DNA of 5,785 nucleotides from Alphaproteobacteria bacterium (GTDB lineage Bacteria > Pseudomonadota > Alphaproteobacteria > UBA8366 > GCA-2717185), in assembly GCA_016764135.1 (NCBI GenBank), contig JAESSL010000193.1, positions 1 to 5,785 on the forward strand. The letters run 5' to 3'. Made by a program: the position numbers and the translations under genes. Below are positions 5,108 to 5,785 of the stretch, in pieces (the stretch's first letter is position 1; each line of letters opens with the position of its first letter). Below the pieces are notes generated by a model. That model did no database searches and was not told the origin of the DNA. It was given only the letters and a program-made list of their open reading frames with translations.

Positions 5108-5785
5108 ATGAAAATAAAATCCGTCGAGGCGCGTTGGCTTCATGTCCCGATCCCCAAAGATCAGCAGCACCGTAGCGACTTTGGGGTGCATACCTCCTTT
5201 GATACGGCGCTGGTGCGTATCGAGACGGATACTGGTCTGGTGGGGTGGGGCGAAGCGAAGGCGGCGGTGGGCAGCGCTGGCGCCTATTCAGCGCTGGTTG
5301 GCATCATCAACGATGATCTGGCCTCTGTCGTCATTGGTCAGGACCCTCGGGATCCGGCGCGCCTGTGGGAGGAAATGTATAACCGTTCGCGATCCCATTA
5401 CGCCTTGGCCCGCGGTCATGTCTTTCCGGATCTGGCGCGGCGCGGGCTCTCAATCTGCGGGGTCAGCGGCATCGACATCGCGCTTTGGGATATTTTAGGC
5501 AAGCATCTGGGCGCGCCGATCTGGCGATTGCTGGGCGGACGAACCCGTGATTGGTTGCCCGCCTATGCCTCTGGCGGCTGGGCCTCCGCCGAGGATATTG
5601 GCGCGCAATTGCAAGGCTATCTGGACAAAGGCGCGTTCAAGGCGGTGAAGATGCGCGTCGGCGTGATGGATGAGACGGTCAATAATTCAGTCGCGCGGGT
5701 GCGGGCGGCGCGCAAGGCGCTGGGCCCGGATATGGGAATCATGGCGGATGCGCACGGGACCTTTACGGCGCGCGACGCGTTGCGC
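5108..5785 (+). CDS. Mandelate racemase/muconate lactonizing enzyme family protein (enolase superfamily; N-terminal 226 codons)
   Basis: The superfamily abstracts the proton alpha to a carboxylate with a Mg-dependent barrel; members are racemases, cycloisomerases and sugar-acid dehydratases. The visible 226 residues hold the capping domain (about 1-125, with ALVRIETDTGLVGWGEA at 34-50) and the start of the barrel: GVSGIDIALWDILGKHLGAP at 118-137, then LLGG. The base motif usually written KxK reads VKMRVG, so Lys181 is kept and the second position is Arg183. The first metal-ligand motif reads MADAHGTF, with Asp214 followed by His216 where mandelate racemase has Asn. These point to a dehydratase- or racemase-like subgroup rather than muconate cycloisomerase (inference). 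The ATG at 5108 has AAGAAGG seven bases upstream. The frame is open to the window edge, so the remaining metal ligands and catalytic His-Asp pair cannot be checked. It probably shares a transcript with the nitroreductase. Confidence 0.92.
   Translation, partial: MKIKSVEARWLHVPIPKDQQHRSDFGVHTSFDTALVRIETDTGLVGWGEAKAAVGSAGAYSALVGIINDDLASVVIGQDPRDPARLWEEMYNRSRSHYALARGHVFPDLARRGLSICGVSGIDIALWDILGKHLGAPIWRLLGGRTRDWLPAYASGGWASAEDIGAQLQGYLDKGAFKAVKMRVGVMDETVNNSVARVRAARKALGPDMGIMADAHGTFTARDALR

Noticed and set aside
5142..5498. Plus-strand 118-codon open frame
   Set aside because: It is a different-frame shadow of the enolase-superfamily gene, whose frame stays open to the window edge with clear motifs.

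Overview
The window reads as ordinary chromosome from a Gram-negative proteobacterium, most likely an alphaproteobacterium. The basis is moderately GC-rich coding sequence, Shine-Dalgarno-led genes and the family mix (NfsA-type nitroreductase, TauD-type dioxygenase, PhzF, GFA, two-domain sulfurtransferase, enolase superfamily). This assignment is inference from style, and no phylogenetic marker is present. No rRNA, tRNA, CRISPR array, transposase or phage gene was seen.

Layout, left to right. (1) 1-1295, minus strand: a two-domain rhodanese-type sulfurtransferase (402-1295) is followed 21 bp downstream by the first 126 codons of an MFS exporter-like gene (1-380) that runs off the left edge. 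(2) 1296-1404: a short divergent control region. (3) 1405-2322, plus strand: a complete PhzF-family isomerase/epimerase-like protein. (4) 2323-2385: a convergent gap holding two near-identical 22-bp repeats. (5) 2386-2832, minus strand: a small GFA-family zinc protein. (6) 2833-3084: a gene-free stretch filled largely by an array of degenerate hairpin repeats. (7) 3085-3894, minus strand: a TauD/TfdA-family Fe(II)/2-oxoglutarate dioxygenase. (8) 3895-4239: a 345-bp divergent control region, very AT-rich on its right half. (9) 4240-5785, plus strand: an NfsA-like flavin nitroreductase, then 46 bp downstream the first 226 codons of a mandelate racemase/muconate lactonizing enzyme (enolase superfamily) protein that runs off the right edge.

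How the genes may work together. The dioxygenase on one side and the nitroreductase plus enolase-superfamily enzyme on the other share one regulatory gap, which suggests (inference) co-regulated catabolism of a small organic acid or of a sulfonated or nitro compound; no substrate can be read from the sequence. The sulfurtransferase and MFS gene look like a separate two-gene unit. PhzF and GFA are accessory single enzymes with no visible pathway link.

The most unusual non-coding signal is the array between the dioxygenase and GFA genes. Read as minus-strand RNA, at least seven units fold into short hairpins, most with GNRA-type tetraloops (GAAA or GAGA), and their stems vary in a compensatory way. 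It starts 6 nt after the dioxygenase stop codon.
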